In this document: positions 50,644 to 59,565 of the stretch, one piece after another
Layout: each line of letters opens with the position of its first letter
How positions within the stretch are numbered: the first letter of the stretch is position 1
Origin: an uncultured Spartobacteria bacterium
GTDB lineage: Bacteria; Verrucomicrobiota; Verrucomicrobiia; Chthoniobacterales; JAATET01
NCBI GenBank assembly: GCA_938011325.1
Contig: CALLUD010000006.1
Coordinates: 682,001 to 746,000 of the forward strand
Direction: 5' to 3'
DNA length: 64,000 nucleotides
The notes under the pieces: model-generated
What the model was told of the DNA's origin: nothing
Databases searched by the model: none
What the model saw: only the letters and a program-made list of their open reading frames with translations
Position numbers and translations under genes: made by a program

Positions 50644-51954
50644 TCAATCTGCGACCTTCACGCCGAGGCGTTCGTTCACGAGGGCGGCGACGCGGGCACG
50701 CAGCGTCTCGTTGTCGAGGCGCTCGAGCAGCGAGTGGAAGAATCCCGCCACGACGAGGCGACGGCCGAGGTCCGGTCGGATGCCGCGTGCCTGCATGTAG
50801 AACAGCTCGTCCTGGCTGATGCCGCCGCTGGTCGCGCCGTGCGTGCAGCGGACGTCGTCGTTGAGAATCTGCAGTCCGGGCATCGAGTGGGCAACGGCAT
50901 CCTCGCTGAGCACGAGGTTCTCGACCTTTTGATAGGCGTCGGTCTGTTTGCTGCCGGGCTCCACGCGGATAAGGCCGGAAAAGATCGCCTGCGATTTGTC
51001 GTCGAGGCTGTTGCGGTAGAGCAGGTCGCTGGTGGCGTTCGGCGCGGCGTGGTCCTGCAGCGTGCGCTGGTCGACCTGGCGTTCGCCATCGAGCGGATTG
51101 ATGGAAAGCATCACGCTGCGGCTGCCTTCGCCGGCGAGCTTGCTGAACGACTCGCCGCGGATGTGGCGGCCGCCAAGATTCGCCACGAGCGCGGTCGAGG
51201 AGGAATCGCGGTCGCAGACGGTGGAGTTGATGTGGAACGCGAGCGTGTCGGCGCTCCAATCCTGAATCGCCACGTAGTCGAGCTTCGCGCCGCGGCCGAG
51301 GTGGAAATCATTGATGCCGCACGCGAATGCGGGCGCGCCATCGGCGGACTTGAAATGATCGACGACGGTGACCTTCGCGTTGTCGCCGAGAACGATGAGC
51401 GTGTGCGGAAAGACGGAGGAGTTTGCACCCTCCACCCAGTGGTAAAGTTCGATCGGCAGGGCGACCTCGACGTTCGCGGGAACGTGCACCAGCACGCCGC
51501 CGCTGAGCAGCGCCTTGTGAAGAAGCGCGTATTTATGCGAGCCGAGTTCGACCGGCTGCGAGAGGAAATACTGGCGGAACAAGGCCTCGTTCTCGCGTGC
51601 GGCAACGTCGAGCGGCTGCACGACGACTCCCGCAGGCAGGCCGTCGGTCTGGCTGTGGACGAGCGCATTGTTGCCGAAGACGAGTTTCGCGGCGATCGCC
51701 TCGAGCCCCGTCGATGCGTTGATCAACTTGCCTTCGCTCGCAATCGGCGGCGCATTCCGGAACGCGGAGAGATCGAGCGCCTTGATATTCGCATAGCGCC
51801 ACGTCTCGTCCTTGCGCGTCGGCGCTGGCGTGGCGAGGTATTCATTCCACGCGTCCTGCTGCGCGGAGCGGAACCAATCGGGCCAGACGGGCGATGGAGT
51901 GAATTGCAGGCCATCGGTCGTCGGCGTTTCGGGGTTCATCGTAGTTACGGACAT
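50644..51954 (-). CDS. sufD: Fe-S cluster scaffold subunit SufD
   Basis: Partner of SufB in the SufBC2D scaffold that builds iron-sulfur clusters in the cytoplasm. The 436-aa protein has the N-terminal WR..NIKALDLSAF segment and the C-terminal SufBD beta-helix core with DH..A.NATSDLLYRNSLDDKSQAIFSGLI and the conserved RCTHGATSG.ISQDELFYMQARGI ending. The start is an ATG at 51954, with a second at 51939. It follows sufB by 70 bp. Confidence 0.95.
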   Translation of the reverse strand: MSVTTMNPETPTTDGLQFTPSPVWPDWFRSAQQDAWNEYLATPAPTRKDETWRYANIKALDLSAFRNAPPIASEGKLINASTGLEAIAAKLVFGNNALVHSQTDGLPAGVVVQPLDVAARENEALFRQYFLSQPVELGSHKYALLHKALLSGGVLVHVPANVEVALPIELYHWVEGANSSVFPHTLIVLGDNAKVTVVDHFKSADGAPAFACGINDFHLGRGAKLDYVAIQDWSADTLAFHINSTVCDRDSSSTALVANLGGRHIRGESFSKLAGEGSRSVMLSINPLDGERQVDQRTLQDHAAPNATSDLLYRNSLDDKSQAIFSGLIRVEPGSKQTDAYQKVENLVLSEDAVAHSMPGLQILNDDVRCTHGATSGGISQDELFYMQARGIRPDLGRRLVVAGFFHSLLERLDNETLRARVAALVNERLGVKVAD

Positions 51955-52024
51955 TCTTTCAAAGTTTCTGCGTTCGCGGATCTGCCGGCTTTTTGCAGAA
52001 ATCGGCGCCTCCGTGAGGGATTCC

Positions 52025-53446
52025 TCAGCCGACGCTTCCTTCCATTTCGAGGTCGATGAGGCGCTTGAGCTCGACCGAGTATTCCATCGGGAATTCGCGC
52101 ACGAGGTCGTTGACGAATCCATTCACCGCGAGGCTCATGGCTTCGCCTTCGCTCAAGCCGCGCTGCTGCATGTAGAAGATCTGCTCGGCGCTGACCTTGC
52201 TCACGCTCGCCTCGTGCTGCGTGGCGTTCTGGTTTCCGCGCACGACCACGGCCGGATACGTGTCCGTGCGGCTGTGCGTGTTGATGAGCAACGCGTCGCA
52301 CTCGGTGTTGTTCTTGCAGCCCTTGCGGTGCGGCGGGATGTCCACCAGACCGCGATAGGTCGCGATGCCGCTGCCGATGCTGATCGACTTCGACACGATG
52401 TTCGACGTCGTCTCGTCGGCGGCGTGAATCATCTTCGCGCCGGTGTCCTGATGCTGGCCGTCGCTGGCGAGCGCAATCGAGATCACCTCGCCGCGGGCCT
52501 TGCGGCCTTTCATGATGACGCCGGGGTATTTCATCGTGAGACGGCTGCCGATGTTGCAGTCGATCCACTTGATCTCGGCCTCCTCGTGCGCGAGGCCGCG
52601 CTTGGTGACGAGGTTGAAGACGTTGGGCGACCAGTTCTGGACCGTGACGTATTGGATCTTCGCGCCCTTGAGCGCAACGAGCTCGACCACCGCGCTGTGC
52701 AGCGTGGACGTTTCGAACTTCGGCGCGGTGCAGCCTTCCATATACATCACTTCCGACCCTTCGTCGGCGATGATGAGCGTGCGCTCGAACTGGCCAAACG
52801 ATTCCGCGTTGATGCGGAAATAGGCCTGGAGCGGGTGTTTCACCTTCACGCCGGGCGGCACGTAGATGAACGAGCCGCCGCTGAACACGGCGCTGTTGAG
52901 CGCGGAGAACTTGTTGTCACCCGTGGGGATGACCTTGCCGAACCACTTGCGGAAGATCTCCGGGTGCTTGTGCAGGCCCTCGGTCGAGCCGACGAAAATG
53001 ACGCCCTGCTCGCCGACCGCGGCCTTGATATTCGAATACGCGGCCTCCGAGTCGAACTGAGCCTCCACGCCGGCGAGGAACTTGCGCTCCTGCTCCGGGA
53101 TGCCGAGACGCTCGAACGTCTGTTTCATCTCCTCGGGGACGTCGTCCCAGGAGCGCTTCGGCTGCGTGCCCTGCGAGAGGTAGTAGCGGATGTTGTCGAA
53201 GACGATGTTGTCGAGGTCGTGCGACGCCCAGTGCGTGGGCATCGGCTTCTCGAGGAACTTGCGCAGGCCGTCCTTGCGGAACTCGCGGATCCAGTCCGGG
53301 TCGTTCTTGACGTCGCAAATGTAGTCGATCGTGGCCTCGGTAAGGCCGACGCCGGCATCGTATTGATATTGGACGTCGTAGCTGAAGTCGCCGACGCTGC
53401 GATCGAGATTCAGGTCGGGCTTTTCGGTTTCTTCGAGAGCAGGCAT
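52025..53446 (-). CDS. sufB: Fe-S cluster scaffold subunit SufB
   Basis: Core scaffold of the SUF system, where the cluster is assembled. The 473-aa protein has the typical SufB N-terminus, the [19 protein letters not shown] segment, [18 protein letters not shown] and the C-terminal [19 protein letters not shown] and [13 protein letters not shown] motifs. Length is normal for the family. Between sufC and sufB lie 72 bp with no clear hairpin. Confidence 0.97.
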   Translation of the reverse strand: MPALEETEKPDLNLDRSVGDFSYDVQYQYDAGVGLTEATIDYICDVKNDPDWIREFRKDGLRKFLEKPMPTHWASHDLDNIVFDNIRYYLSQGTQPKRSWDDVPEEMKQTFERLGIPEQERKFLAGVEAQFDSEAAYSNIKAAVGEQGVIFVGSTEGLHKHPEIFRKWFGKVIPTGDNKFSALNSAVFSGGSFIYVPPGVKVKHPLQAYFRINAESFGQFERTLIIADEGSEVMYMEGCTAPKFETSTLHSAVVELVALKGAKIQYVTVQNWSPNVFNLVTKRGLAHEEAEIKWIDCNIGSRLTMKYPGVIMKGRKARGEVISIALASDGQHQDTGAKMIHAADETTSNIVSKSISIGSGIATYRGLVDIPPHRKGCKNNTECDALLINTHSRTDTYPAVVVRGNQNATQHEASVSKVSAEQIFYMQQRGLSEGEAMSLAVNGFVNDLVREFPMEYSVELKRLIDLEMEGSVG

Positions 53447-53518
53447 TTTCAGTGCGGGTTAGCCACGAAAGTCACGAACCTCACGAGGGCTGAAGATCGT
53501 GTTCATGGCGGGTTTCAT

Positions 53519-54277
53519 TCAGGCGGTGGCGAGCTCTCCCTCGGTCACCCAATCGTAGCCCCTGGCTTCGAGCTCGAGCGCGAGGTCCTTGTCGCCGGTC
53601 ATCACAATGCGGCCGTCCACCATCACGTGGACCTTGTCCGGCACGATGTAGTTGAGCAGGCGCTGGTAGTGGGTGATGACGAGGAATCCGCGATCGGGCG
53701 AACGCAGGGCATTCACGCCATCGGAGACAATCTTCAGCGCGTCGATATCGAGGCCGGAATCCGTTTCGTCGAGCACGGCGTATTTCGGCTCGAGCATCGC
53801 CATTTGAAGAATCTCGCAGCGCTTCTTCTCGCCACCGGAGAAGCCTTCGTTGACCGAGCGTGAGGTGAAGGCGCGCGGAATCTTCAGCGCGTCCATCTTC
53901 GCGTAGAGATTCGCGTAGTAGTCGGTGGCCTCAAGTTCCTCACCCTCGGGCAGGCGGGCCTGAACAGCGGCGCGAATGAAGTTCGCGATCGTCACGCCGG
54001 GAATCTCCATCGGGTATTGGAACGCGAGAAACAGACCCGCGCGCGCGCGCTCGTCCGGCTCTTCCATATCAAAGAGATTCTCGCCGTCCATGAGCACCTC
54101 GCCACCGGTGACGGTGTAGTCGGGGTGGCCGGCCATGATCTTCGCGAGCGTGCTCTTGCCCGAGCCGTTTTTGCCCATGATCGCATGGACTTCGCCCTTG
54201 GGCACTTCGAGGTTTACGCCCTTGAGGATTTGCTGGTCGCCGATGTTGGCGGTGAGATTTTTGATAACGAGGCTCAT
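53519..54277 (-). CDS. sufC: Fe-S cluster assembly ATPase SufC
   Basis: The ATPase of the SufBC2D complex. The 252-aa protein has Walker [10 protein letters not shown], the SufC-type signature [15 protein letters not shown] (not LSGGQ) and Walker [12 protein letters not shown]. The ATG at 54277 begins MSLVIKNLT; open frame upstream was rejected. It lies 11 bp after the Fur-family gene, so regulator, sufC, sufB and sufD form one operon. No cysteine desulfurase (sufS), sufU or sufE is seen downstream. Confidence 0.97.
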   Translation of the reverse strand: MSLVIKNLTANIGDQQILKGVNLEVPKGEVHAIMGKNGSGKSTLAKIMAGHPDYTVTGGEVLMDGENLFDMEEPDERARAGLFLAFQYPMEIPGVTIANFIRAAVQARLPEGEELEATDYYANLYAKMDALKIPRAFTSRSVNEGFSGGEKKRCEILQMAMLEPKYAVLDETDSGLDIDALKIVSDGVNALRSPDRGFLVITHYQRLLNYIVPDKVHVMVDGRIVMTGDKDLALELEARGYDWVTEGELATA

Positions 54278-54288
54278 GAGTAGATAAA

Positions 54289-54711
54289 TCAGGAATTCTT
54301 GGTGCAATCCGCGCATGTTCCGCGCAGCGAGATTTCGTGGCTGGAGACCGTGAAGCCCTCTGGCAGCTTCCACTGTTGCGCCGGACCGGACTGCAATTCG
54401 ATGTCGTAAACCCTCCCGCATTGCTCACAGACAAAATGTCCGTGCTCAGCGAGATTCGGACAAAACCGCGTCGGCTCACGATCGACGTGAACCTGCCGCA
54501 CCAGTCCGCAGGCCACCAGCGCCTCCAGGCTGTTGTAAACGGTCGCCAGCGAAATGCTGGGCATCGTTTTCTTCGCCCGGATGAAAACCTCGGTCGCCGT
54601 GGGATGATCGCGCTTGGCCATCAGCACGTCGTAAACGTGACGACGCTGCGGCGTATCGCGCAGGGCGCCGCCGCGGATCGTCTCGTCGTAGTGATCGAGG
54701 TTGTGCTTCAC
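54289..54711 (-). CDS. Fur-family metal/peroxide-responsive repressor heading the suf operon
   Basis: A Fur-superfamily repressor of about 140 aa. It has the winged-helix segment ([12 protein letters not shown]...[19 protein letters not shown]), the [15 protein letters not shown] metal segment and a second CADC pair near the end, so both structural-zinc CxxC pairs are present. Whether it senses iron (Fur) or peroxide (PerR) cannot be told from the sequence. The start is taken as GTG 54711, with AGG nine bases upstream; an ATG at 54753 would give 154 aa but lies inside the candidate operator. It should control the suf genes and itself. Confidence 0.9.
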   Translation of the reverse strand: MKHNLDHYDETIRGGALRDTPQRRHVYDVLMAKRDHPTATEVFIRAKKTMPSISLATVYNSLEALVACGLVRQVHVDREPTRFCPNLAEHGHFVCEQCGRVYDIELQSGPAQQWKLPEGFTVSSHEISLRGTCADCTKNS

Positions 54712-54745
54712 GAAAAACAACCTGCCACACTTGCGATTAAGATCA

Positions 54746-54773
54746 AGAATCATTCTAAATCGAGAACCGTTCT
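54746..54773 (-). promoter_or_regulatory. Two AGAA-N3-TTCT palindromes, candidate Fur-family operator
   Basis: Two palindromes with the same core AGAA-N3-TTCT are centred at 54751 and 54768, 17 bp apart. The inner one reads TTAGAATGATTCTTG on the minus strand, close to the 7-1-7 boxes bound by Fur-type repressors, and includes a -10-like TAGAAT (54757-54752). The site lies just upstream of the regulator and of the divergent acetyltransferase. Confidence 0.5.
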
Positions 54774-54878
54774 CACGAGCGACGGACCCCGCCAGAAGTG
54801 TCGCGGAAGCCTCAAACTCCGGATTCTGGCGCGCAAGAAGACTCGTCACCTGCGCCGCCTCCTCTCATCGTGTTCAGA

Positions 54879-55388
54879 ATGAACCAGCGTGGATTAAGGC
54901 TGAGGCCGGCCACCGCAGCGGATGCACCCTTGCTGCGCCGCTGGGACGACACGCCGCACATCCTTGCCGCCGATCCACACAGTGACTGGCAATGGGAGAC
55001 GGCGCTCACCACGCGTGTTCCCGGTCGCGAATCGTTCATTGCTGAGGTTGATGGGCTACCGATCGGATTCCTCGAAATCCTCGATCCTTCACAGGATCCC
55101 GAGCGCTATTGGGGCGACGCGCCGGAGGGGATCCGCGCGATCGACATCTGGATCGGCGAACCGTCATACCTCGGCCGCGGCTTCGGCACGGAGATGATGC
55201 AGCAGGCGTTGGAACACTGTTTCGCGGACCCGTGCGTCACGGCGATAGTCGTCGACCCGCTTGCCGACAATACCCGGGCCCATCGCTTTTACGAGCGACT
55301 CGGATTCTGCGTGACCGAGCGCCGGGCATTCGGTCCTGACGACTGCCTCGTTTTGCGGTTGGAGCGCAGGGACTGGCCCCATTGGTAG
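54879..55388 (+). CDS. GNAT acetyltransferase (AAC(6')-like)
   Basis: A 169-aa GNAT-fold acetyltransferase using acetyl-CoA. The RLRPATAADAPLLRRWDD N-terminus and the acetyl-CoA loop YLGRGFGTEMMQQALEHCF (about 90-108), followed by DPLADNTRAHRFYERLGF, resemble AAC(6')-Ib/siderophore-type GNATs. Substrate cannot be inferred; a role in resistance should not be assumed. The start is the ATG at 54879; the frame is open upstream into the fur region. It is divergent from the Fur-family gene and so may share its operator. Confidence 0.85.
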   Translation: MNQRGLRLRPATAADAPLLRRWDDTPHILAADPHSDWQWETALTTRVPGRESFIAEVDGLPIGFLEILDPSQDPERYWGDAPEGIRAIDIWIGEPSYLGRGFGTEMMQQALEHCFADPCVTAIVVDPLADNTRAHRFYERLGFCVTERRAFGPDDCLVLRLERRDWPHW

Positions 55389-55442
55389 GCGGCGAATTTT
55401 CTCATTCAAAACCGCCGCCTGTTTCGGCATTTTCGCGCTCCG

Positions 55443-56258
55443 GTGAAAACGCTGATCCGCTCGCTCTCTCCCCTCGCGGTGAATGCCGTGCCCGCGATCG
55501 GCTGGTTCTTGGAGGGTTGGTCCTCGGGAACGATGATGCTCGTGTATTGGTTCGAGACGGTGGCCTCCACGTTTTTCATCGCCGGGCGCATCCTCCTCCA
55601 CCGCCGTTTCGTGCCATGCCGCGGCCATTTCCACCACGCCGGCCGCAGTGGAACCGGGCAATCGTCCTCCGGGTCGTTCCTTTCGAATTTTCTCACGATC
55701 AACCTCCTCTTTTCCGCCGCTCACGGATTCTTTCTCGGGATGATCCTGCTCCTGCTCACGCTGAATGGTCGCAGCGCCGAAATCGGCCTCGACGGGCACA
55801 GCATTCTGGCCGGCTGCGGAGGCGTGCTGCTTTTCCTCGCCGTCGGTTTCGCAATGGACCTGCCCGGGTTGCGAAAGCGGCCGTTCTACTGGGTCGAGCG
55901 AATGGCGGAGGGAAACTTCGCGCGAATCGCGGTGATGCAGCTCGCGCTCATCTTCGGGTTGGCGGTGGCGGCGTTCACCGATGCGCCACGGGCGTTCTTC
56001 GGCGTCTTCCTCGCGCTCAAGACGCTGAACGACCTCAACGCGGTCGTCCCGCAATGGAATCCCGACGAACCCCCACGCTGGCTTTGCTGGCTGATGGACA
56101 AGATTCCGGCCGACCCGAAAGCCGTCCGCAAAGGCGAAACCTTTGCGGAATTCTGGAAACGCGACAAAGCCGCCGAACTCAACCGGCGCCGGGCAAACAA
56201 ACTCCTGATCGATCGCGCGGCGGCCGAGGCATCCACTTCGCGCACCGCAGTCGATTGA
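55443..56258 (+). CDS. DUF6498-like membrane protein
   Basis: A 271-aa protein with about six hydrophobic segments in the first 200 residues, matching the DUF6498 pattern (NAVPAIGWFLEGWS..TMMLVYWFE at the start, LKTLNDL near 195). The C-terminal ~70 residues are charged and soluble. The start is GTG 55443. No function is known. It is 54 bp after the GNAT gene, and the receiver gene follows. Confidence 0.8.
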   Translation: MKTLIRSLSPLAVNAVPAIGWFLEGWSSGTMMLVYWFETVASTFFIAGRILLHRRFVPCRGHFHHAGRSGTGQSSSGSFLSNFLTINLLFSAAHGFFLGMILLLLTLNGRSAEIGLDGHSILAGCGGVLLFLAVGFAMDLPGLRKRPFYWVERMAEGNFARIAVMQLALIFGLAVAAFTDAPRAFFGVFLALKTLNDLNAVVPQWNPDEPPRWLCWLMDKIPADPKAVRKGETFAEFWKRDKAAELNRRRANKLLIDRAAAEASTSRTAVD

Positions 56259-56339
56259 TCGGCTGTGGACGCTGCACTTCCGACGATCGAGATTCGCAAC
56301 AAGAGTTCCAGACGTTCCGCTTGGGAGTCTCCCAACACC

Positions 56340-56741
56340 ATGAGCAACCGGCTCTCCAGGAAACCGACGACAGCAACCGCCACCCGCCGCCTGCTCATCG
56401 TCGACGACAACGTGGACTCGGCAAACGCCCTGTCGATCGTGCTGCGAATGAATGGAATCGAGACGGAGACCGCCCGCGATTGTGAGGACTTCCGCAGGAA
56501 GCTCGACCGCTTTCACCCGGACACCCTTTTGGTGGACATCAACCTGCCCGATGGCGACGGATGGGCGCTCGCACGCGAGGTGCGGGCACGACCGGATGGC
56601 GCCGACTATTTGCTTCTCGCGCTGTCAGGATTTGGTGAGCCTGAGGATATCCTCCTGAGCAAGGAAGCCGGCTTCGACCAGCACCTCGTGAAACCGGTGC
56701 ACCTTGAGTCGATTCGCAATGCGATGAAACTCACGCCCTAG
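56340..56741 (+). CDS. Single-domain response regulator (receiver only)
   Basis: A 133-aa receiver domain without an output domain. It has LLIVDDN with the acidic pair, the phosphoacceptor Asp66 in LVDINLPDGDG, a conserved Ser/Thr-type segment (LALSGFG) and the Lys in LVKPV. Single-domain receivers act by protein contact or as phosphate relays. The ATG at 56340 is preferred; a GTG at 56265 opens the same frame. No histidine kinase is adjacent, so the partner is unknown. It ends four bases into the convergent acetyltransferase gene. Confidence 0.88.
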   Translation: MSNRLSRKPTTATATRRLLIVDDNVDSANALSIVLRMNGIETETARDCEDFRRKLDRFHPDTLLVDINLPDGDGWALAREVRARPDGADYLLLALSGFGEPEDILLSKEAGFDQHLVKPVHLESIRNAMKLTP

Positions 56742-57406
56742 AGCGTCTGGCCGACCTCGTCGAGGCGCTTGATCACCGTCGTGAGATACACTGGCTCGGG
56801 GTGAATCTTGCGATATTTCGTGATCTCCTTTTTCTCGAGCACCTGGAACCCGTAGCGCTCGAAGAGTCTTGAGCCACGCCGGCTCTCGAAGGTCACCATC
56901 TGCCCGAACACCGCCTTCTCGCCTGCCTTCCGGAGGTATTCCAGATAGCGGTGAATGAGTTCCCGCGTGCCGGCGACGCTCTGCGCCTCCGGAAGCAGAT
57001 TGATGTGGAAATGCGCCGTGCGACGGGGCGCGGCAGGCACCTCGCGCCAGGAGTTGCGCAGGATCCAGCCGATGAAATCGCGCGAGGCCTTCGAGTAGGT
57101 CCGGTAGCGTCGCAGGGCCCGCACGAAGAGGCTGACGTTCAAAAACAAGCTGTAACGCTGCTGCCGCAGGGGATGCCGCGATCCGAGCAGATAGCCCTTC
57201 AACTCCCCATTTTGCTCGAGCACAAACGACGACTCCGGCTCGCGGTCGGTGTAATACGAGGTGAGGTAATCCGCGAAGAGCTCACGATCCTCGAAGACGG
57301 GGTCGATCGGCTTCCCGAGGTAGCCGGTATCGCAGCACAAACGTCGCACCGCCTCGCGATCGCGAGGTTCGTAATTGCGAATCACAATGCCGTCGGGGAG
57401 CGCCAC
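56738..57406 (-). CDS. GNAT-family acetyltransferase
   Basis: A 222-aa protein starting with GTG (VALPDGIVIRNYEPRDREAVRRLC). The N-terminal segment is typical of GNATs, followed by HFHINLLPEAQSVAGTREL in the acetyl-CoA region and a C-terminal SRLFERYGFQV. The start lies three bases after the stop of the glycosyltransferase, so the two are in one operon with trxB. Acetylation of a sugar or lipid product of the glycosyltransferase is conceivable but unproven. Confidence 0.82.
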   Translation of the reverse strand: MALPDGIVIRNYEPRDREAVRRLCCDTGYLGKPIDPVFEDRELFADYLTSYYTDREPESSFVLEQNGELKGYLLGSRHPLRQQRYSLFLNVSLFVRALRRYRTYSKASRDFIGWILRNSWREVPAAPRRTAHFHINLLPEAQSVAGTRELIHRYLEYLRKAGEKAVFGQMVTFESRRGSRLFERYGFQVLEKKEITKYRKIHPEPVYLTTVIKRLDEVGQTL

Positions 57407-57409
57407 AAG

Positions 57410-58582
57410 CTACGGTTTGTAGGCTTCGATGATCTCGCGGTAAATCGAAAACAACCGCCCGAAAATCGCCTCCCAGCTGTAGCGTTCGCGCACGAGTCGG
57501 CTCGCCGCCAGCCCCTCCGCCTTCATGTCGGTCTCCGCCGCGGTGCGGATCGCCTCGGCAAGCGCGGCCGGCGTGTTCTCGGCGGCCCAGTGCACCTGGT
57601 TCGTGAAAATGATCCGGTCCATGTAGCTGCCGCGGATGCCGATCACGGGCGTCCCGCACGCCTGCGCTTCGAGGGTGACGAGCCCGAAGGTCTCGAGAAT
57701 CCCCGGGTGCACGAAAAGATCCGCCTCGCGATACAGGCGCGCCAGCTCGTGAGCGTCGCTGCAATATGGGAACCAGCTCACCGCGCCGGTTTTCGTGCGC
57801 GCGTGTTCGAGATCACAACGCCGCGTGCCATCGCCCACGGCCAGCAAATGAAACCGCCCCGGCGCGCTCGCGTGGAGCAGCTCGAATGCGGAGAACAGCG
57901 TCTTCACATTTTTCTCGGCGGCAAGCCGCCCCACGTAGAGCAGGAGCACGCAGTCGTCCGGGATTCCAAGTTCCTCCCGCAGACCCGGCAGCACCTTCAC
58001 GTCCGGGCGAAAGACGTCCACGTTCACGCCGAGATCCGTGTTCTCCACGTTCTCCACGCCCCATTCCCGCAGCACTTTCGACAATGCCGGGCTCGGCACG
58101 AAGGTGCGCTCGAAATGGTTGTAGAGCGCGCGCACGTAGCGCCGGCAAACCTCCTCGGCAATCTCCGTCGGGAACTTCCCAAAAAACTTCGCGACGGAGC
58201 GGATGTAGGCCTCGGGAAAATGCGAATGATAAAATCCGACAACCGGAATCCCCAGCGCGCGGCCCGATGCGACGGCCTTCCACGCGATTTGATACGGATC
58301 GCTCGACTCGATGAGGTCGGGCCTCTCGCTCTCGAGAATCTGCTCCACGAGCCCCAGGTTGAGCAGCGCGCGATAGCGAGAGGTGCGCGAGATCAAGGGC
58401 GACTCGATCGTGTAAACGCGCGCGACCGCGTCTCCCGTCTGCTCCGTGCATTCGCCCGGCACGATCAGCACATGCTCGTCGCCCGGTGCATGAGCGCGCA
58501 GATACGCCACCTTCTGCTCGAGGTAGCGTTTTACCCCGCCGCTGACCGGCGAGTAAAACTGGGTGAGATCGCAGAACTTCAA
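57410..58582 (-). CDS. Glycosyltransferase, GT4 family
   Basis: A 390-aa GT-B glycosyltransferase with an N-terminal acceptor domain (FCDLTQFYSPVSGGVKRYL) and a C-terminal donor domain with GRLAAEKNV and the ETFGLVTLEAQACGTPVI motif (E-x7-E) that binds the nucleotide sugar. The start is TTG at 58582, overlapping the trxB stop as TTGA. The sequence resembles transferases that act on lipid acceptors, but the donor and acceptor are unknown. An open frame continues upstream inside trxB; the motif start makes this unlikely to be used. Confidence 0.9.
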   Translation of the reverse strand: MKFCDLTQFYSPVSGGVKRYLEQKVAYLRAHAPGDEHVLIVPGECTEQTGDAVARVYTIESPLISRTSRYRALLNLGLVEQILESERPDLIESSDPYQIAWKAVASGRALGIPVVGFYHSHFPEAYIRSVAKFFGKFPTEIAEEVCRRYVRALYNHFERTFVPSPALSKVLREWGVENVENTDLGVNVDVFRPDVKVLPGLREELGIPDDCVLLLYVGRLAAEKNVKTLFSAFELLHASAPGRFHLLAVGDGTRRCDLEHARTKTGAVSWFPYCSDAHELARLYREADLFVHPGILETFGLVTLEAQACGTPVIGIRGSYMDRIIFTNQVHWAAENTPAALAEAIRTAAETDMKAEGLAASRLVRERYSWEAIFGRLFSIYREIIEAYKP

Positions 58583-59514
58583 AGCGCGTGCGCCGACTCC
58601 TGCGCTGCGAGCCAGCGCTCGGCGTCGATGGCCGCAGCACACCCCTGACCGGCAGCCGTGATTGCCTGCCGATAGACGTGATCCGCAACATCGCCCGCAG
58701 CGAACACGCCGGGAACGTTTGTGAAGGTCCCCCCGGATTGCTTCAAATAGCCTGCGTCGTCGGTGTCGACCTTGCCGCGGAACGGCTGGGTGTTCGGCTC
58801 GTGCCCGATCGCAACGAAGACGCATTTCACTTCGAGCTCGGACTCCGCGCCGGTCTCGACGTTCTTCAGCTTCACGGCACGCATCTCGCCCGCATCGTCG
58901 GTGAGGTATTCCGTCACGACCGTGTTCCAGATCGGCTCGATCTTCGGATTCTCCAGCGCCCGGTCGGCCATGATCTTCGACGCGCGCAACGTGTCACGAC
59001 GATGGATGAGATACACCTTGCTCGCGAAGCGGGTGAGAAACGTCGCCTCTTCACACGCGGAATCACCGCCGCCGATCACACACACCGGGACATTCCGGTA
59101 AAACGCGCCGTCGCACGTCGCGCAGGACGTGAGCCCATGGCCGATGAGTTCCTTTTCGCGATCGATGCCGAGATACCGCGGAGACGCGCCGCTTGCGACA
59201 ATCAGCGCCCTCGTTTCCATCCACGTGCCATCGACCTTGATGCGGTTCACGCCGTCAACGTGCTCGAACTCCTCGACGGTGCCATATTTGAACCGCGCAC
59301 CAAATTTCTCCGCCTGGGAGTGCATGCGCATGATGAGCTCCGGGCCGTTGATGCCATCGGGAAATCCCGGGAAATTCTCGACTTCAGTCGTGGTCGTGAG
59401 CTGGCCTCCGGGCTGGCGGCCTTCAAGCACTAGGGGGGAGAGATTGGCCCGCGCCGTGTAGATGGCCGCGGTAAGGCCGGCGCAACCGGTGCCGACGATG
59501 ATCACGTTTTCCAT
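58579..59514 (-). CDS. trxB: Thioredoxin reductase
   Basis: Reduces thioredoxin with NADPH in the cytoplasm. The 311-aa flavoprotein has the FAD loop GTGCAGLTAAIY at the N-terminus, the redox-active CATC (Cys131, Cys134), the NADPH-binding GGGDSACEEA loop and the C-terminal GVFAAGDVAD motif. It is followed by the overlapping glycosyltransferase gene. A TTGTCG-18-TTAACT promoter lies 10 bases before the ATG, another case of a very short leader. Confidence 0.96.
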   Translation of the reverse strand: MENVIIVGTGCAGLTAAIYTARANLSPLVLEGRQPGGQLTTTTEVENFPGFPDGINGPELIMRMHSQAEKFGARFKYGTVEEFEHVDGVNRIKVDGTWMETRALIVASGASPRYLGIDREKELIGHGLTSCATCDGAFYRNVPVCVIGGGDSACEEATFLTRFASKVYLIHRRDTLRASKIMADRALENPKIEPIWNTVVTEYLTDDAGEMRAVKLKNVETGAESELEVKCVFVAIGHEPNTQPFRGKVDTDDAGYLKQSGGTFTNVPGVFAAGDVADHVYRQAITAAGQGCAAAIDAERWLAAQESAHAL

Positions 59515-59524
59515 AGAGCGCGCC

Positions 59525-59554
59525 AGTTAAGCACGAAGCTCACATCATCGACAA
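59525..59554 (-). promoter_or_regulatory. trxB promoter candidate, TTGTCG-18-TTAACT
   Basis: Minus-strand TTGTCG (59554-59549) and TTAACT (59530-59525) are 18 bases apart. The -10 box is 10 bases from the trxB ATG at 59514, so the leader would be only a few bases. The hexamers are weaker than in serA. Confidence 0.35.
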
Positions 59555-59565
59555 AGAAAACTCCG

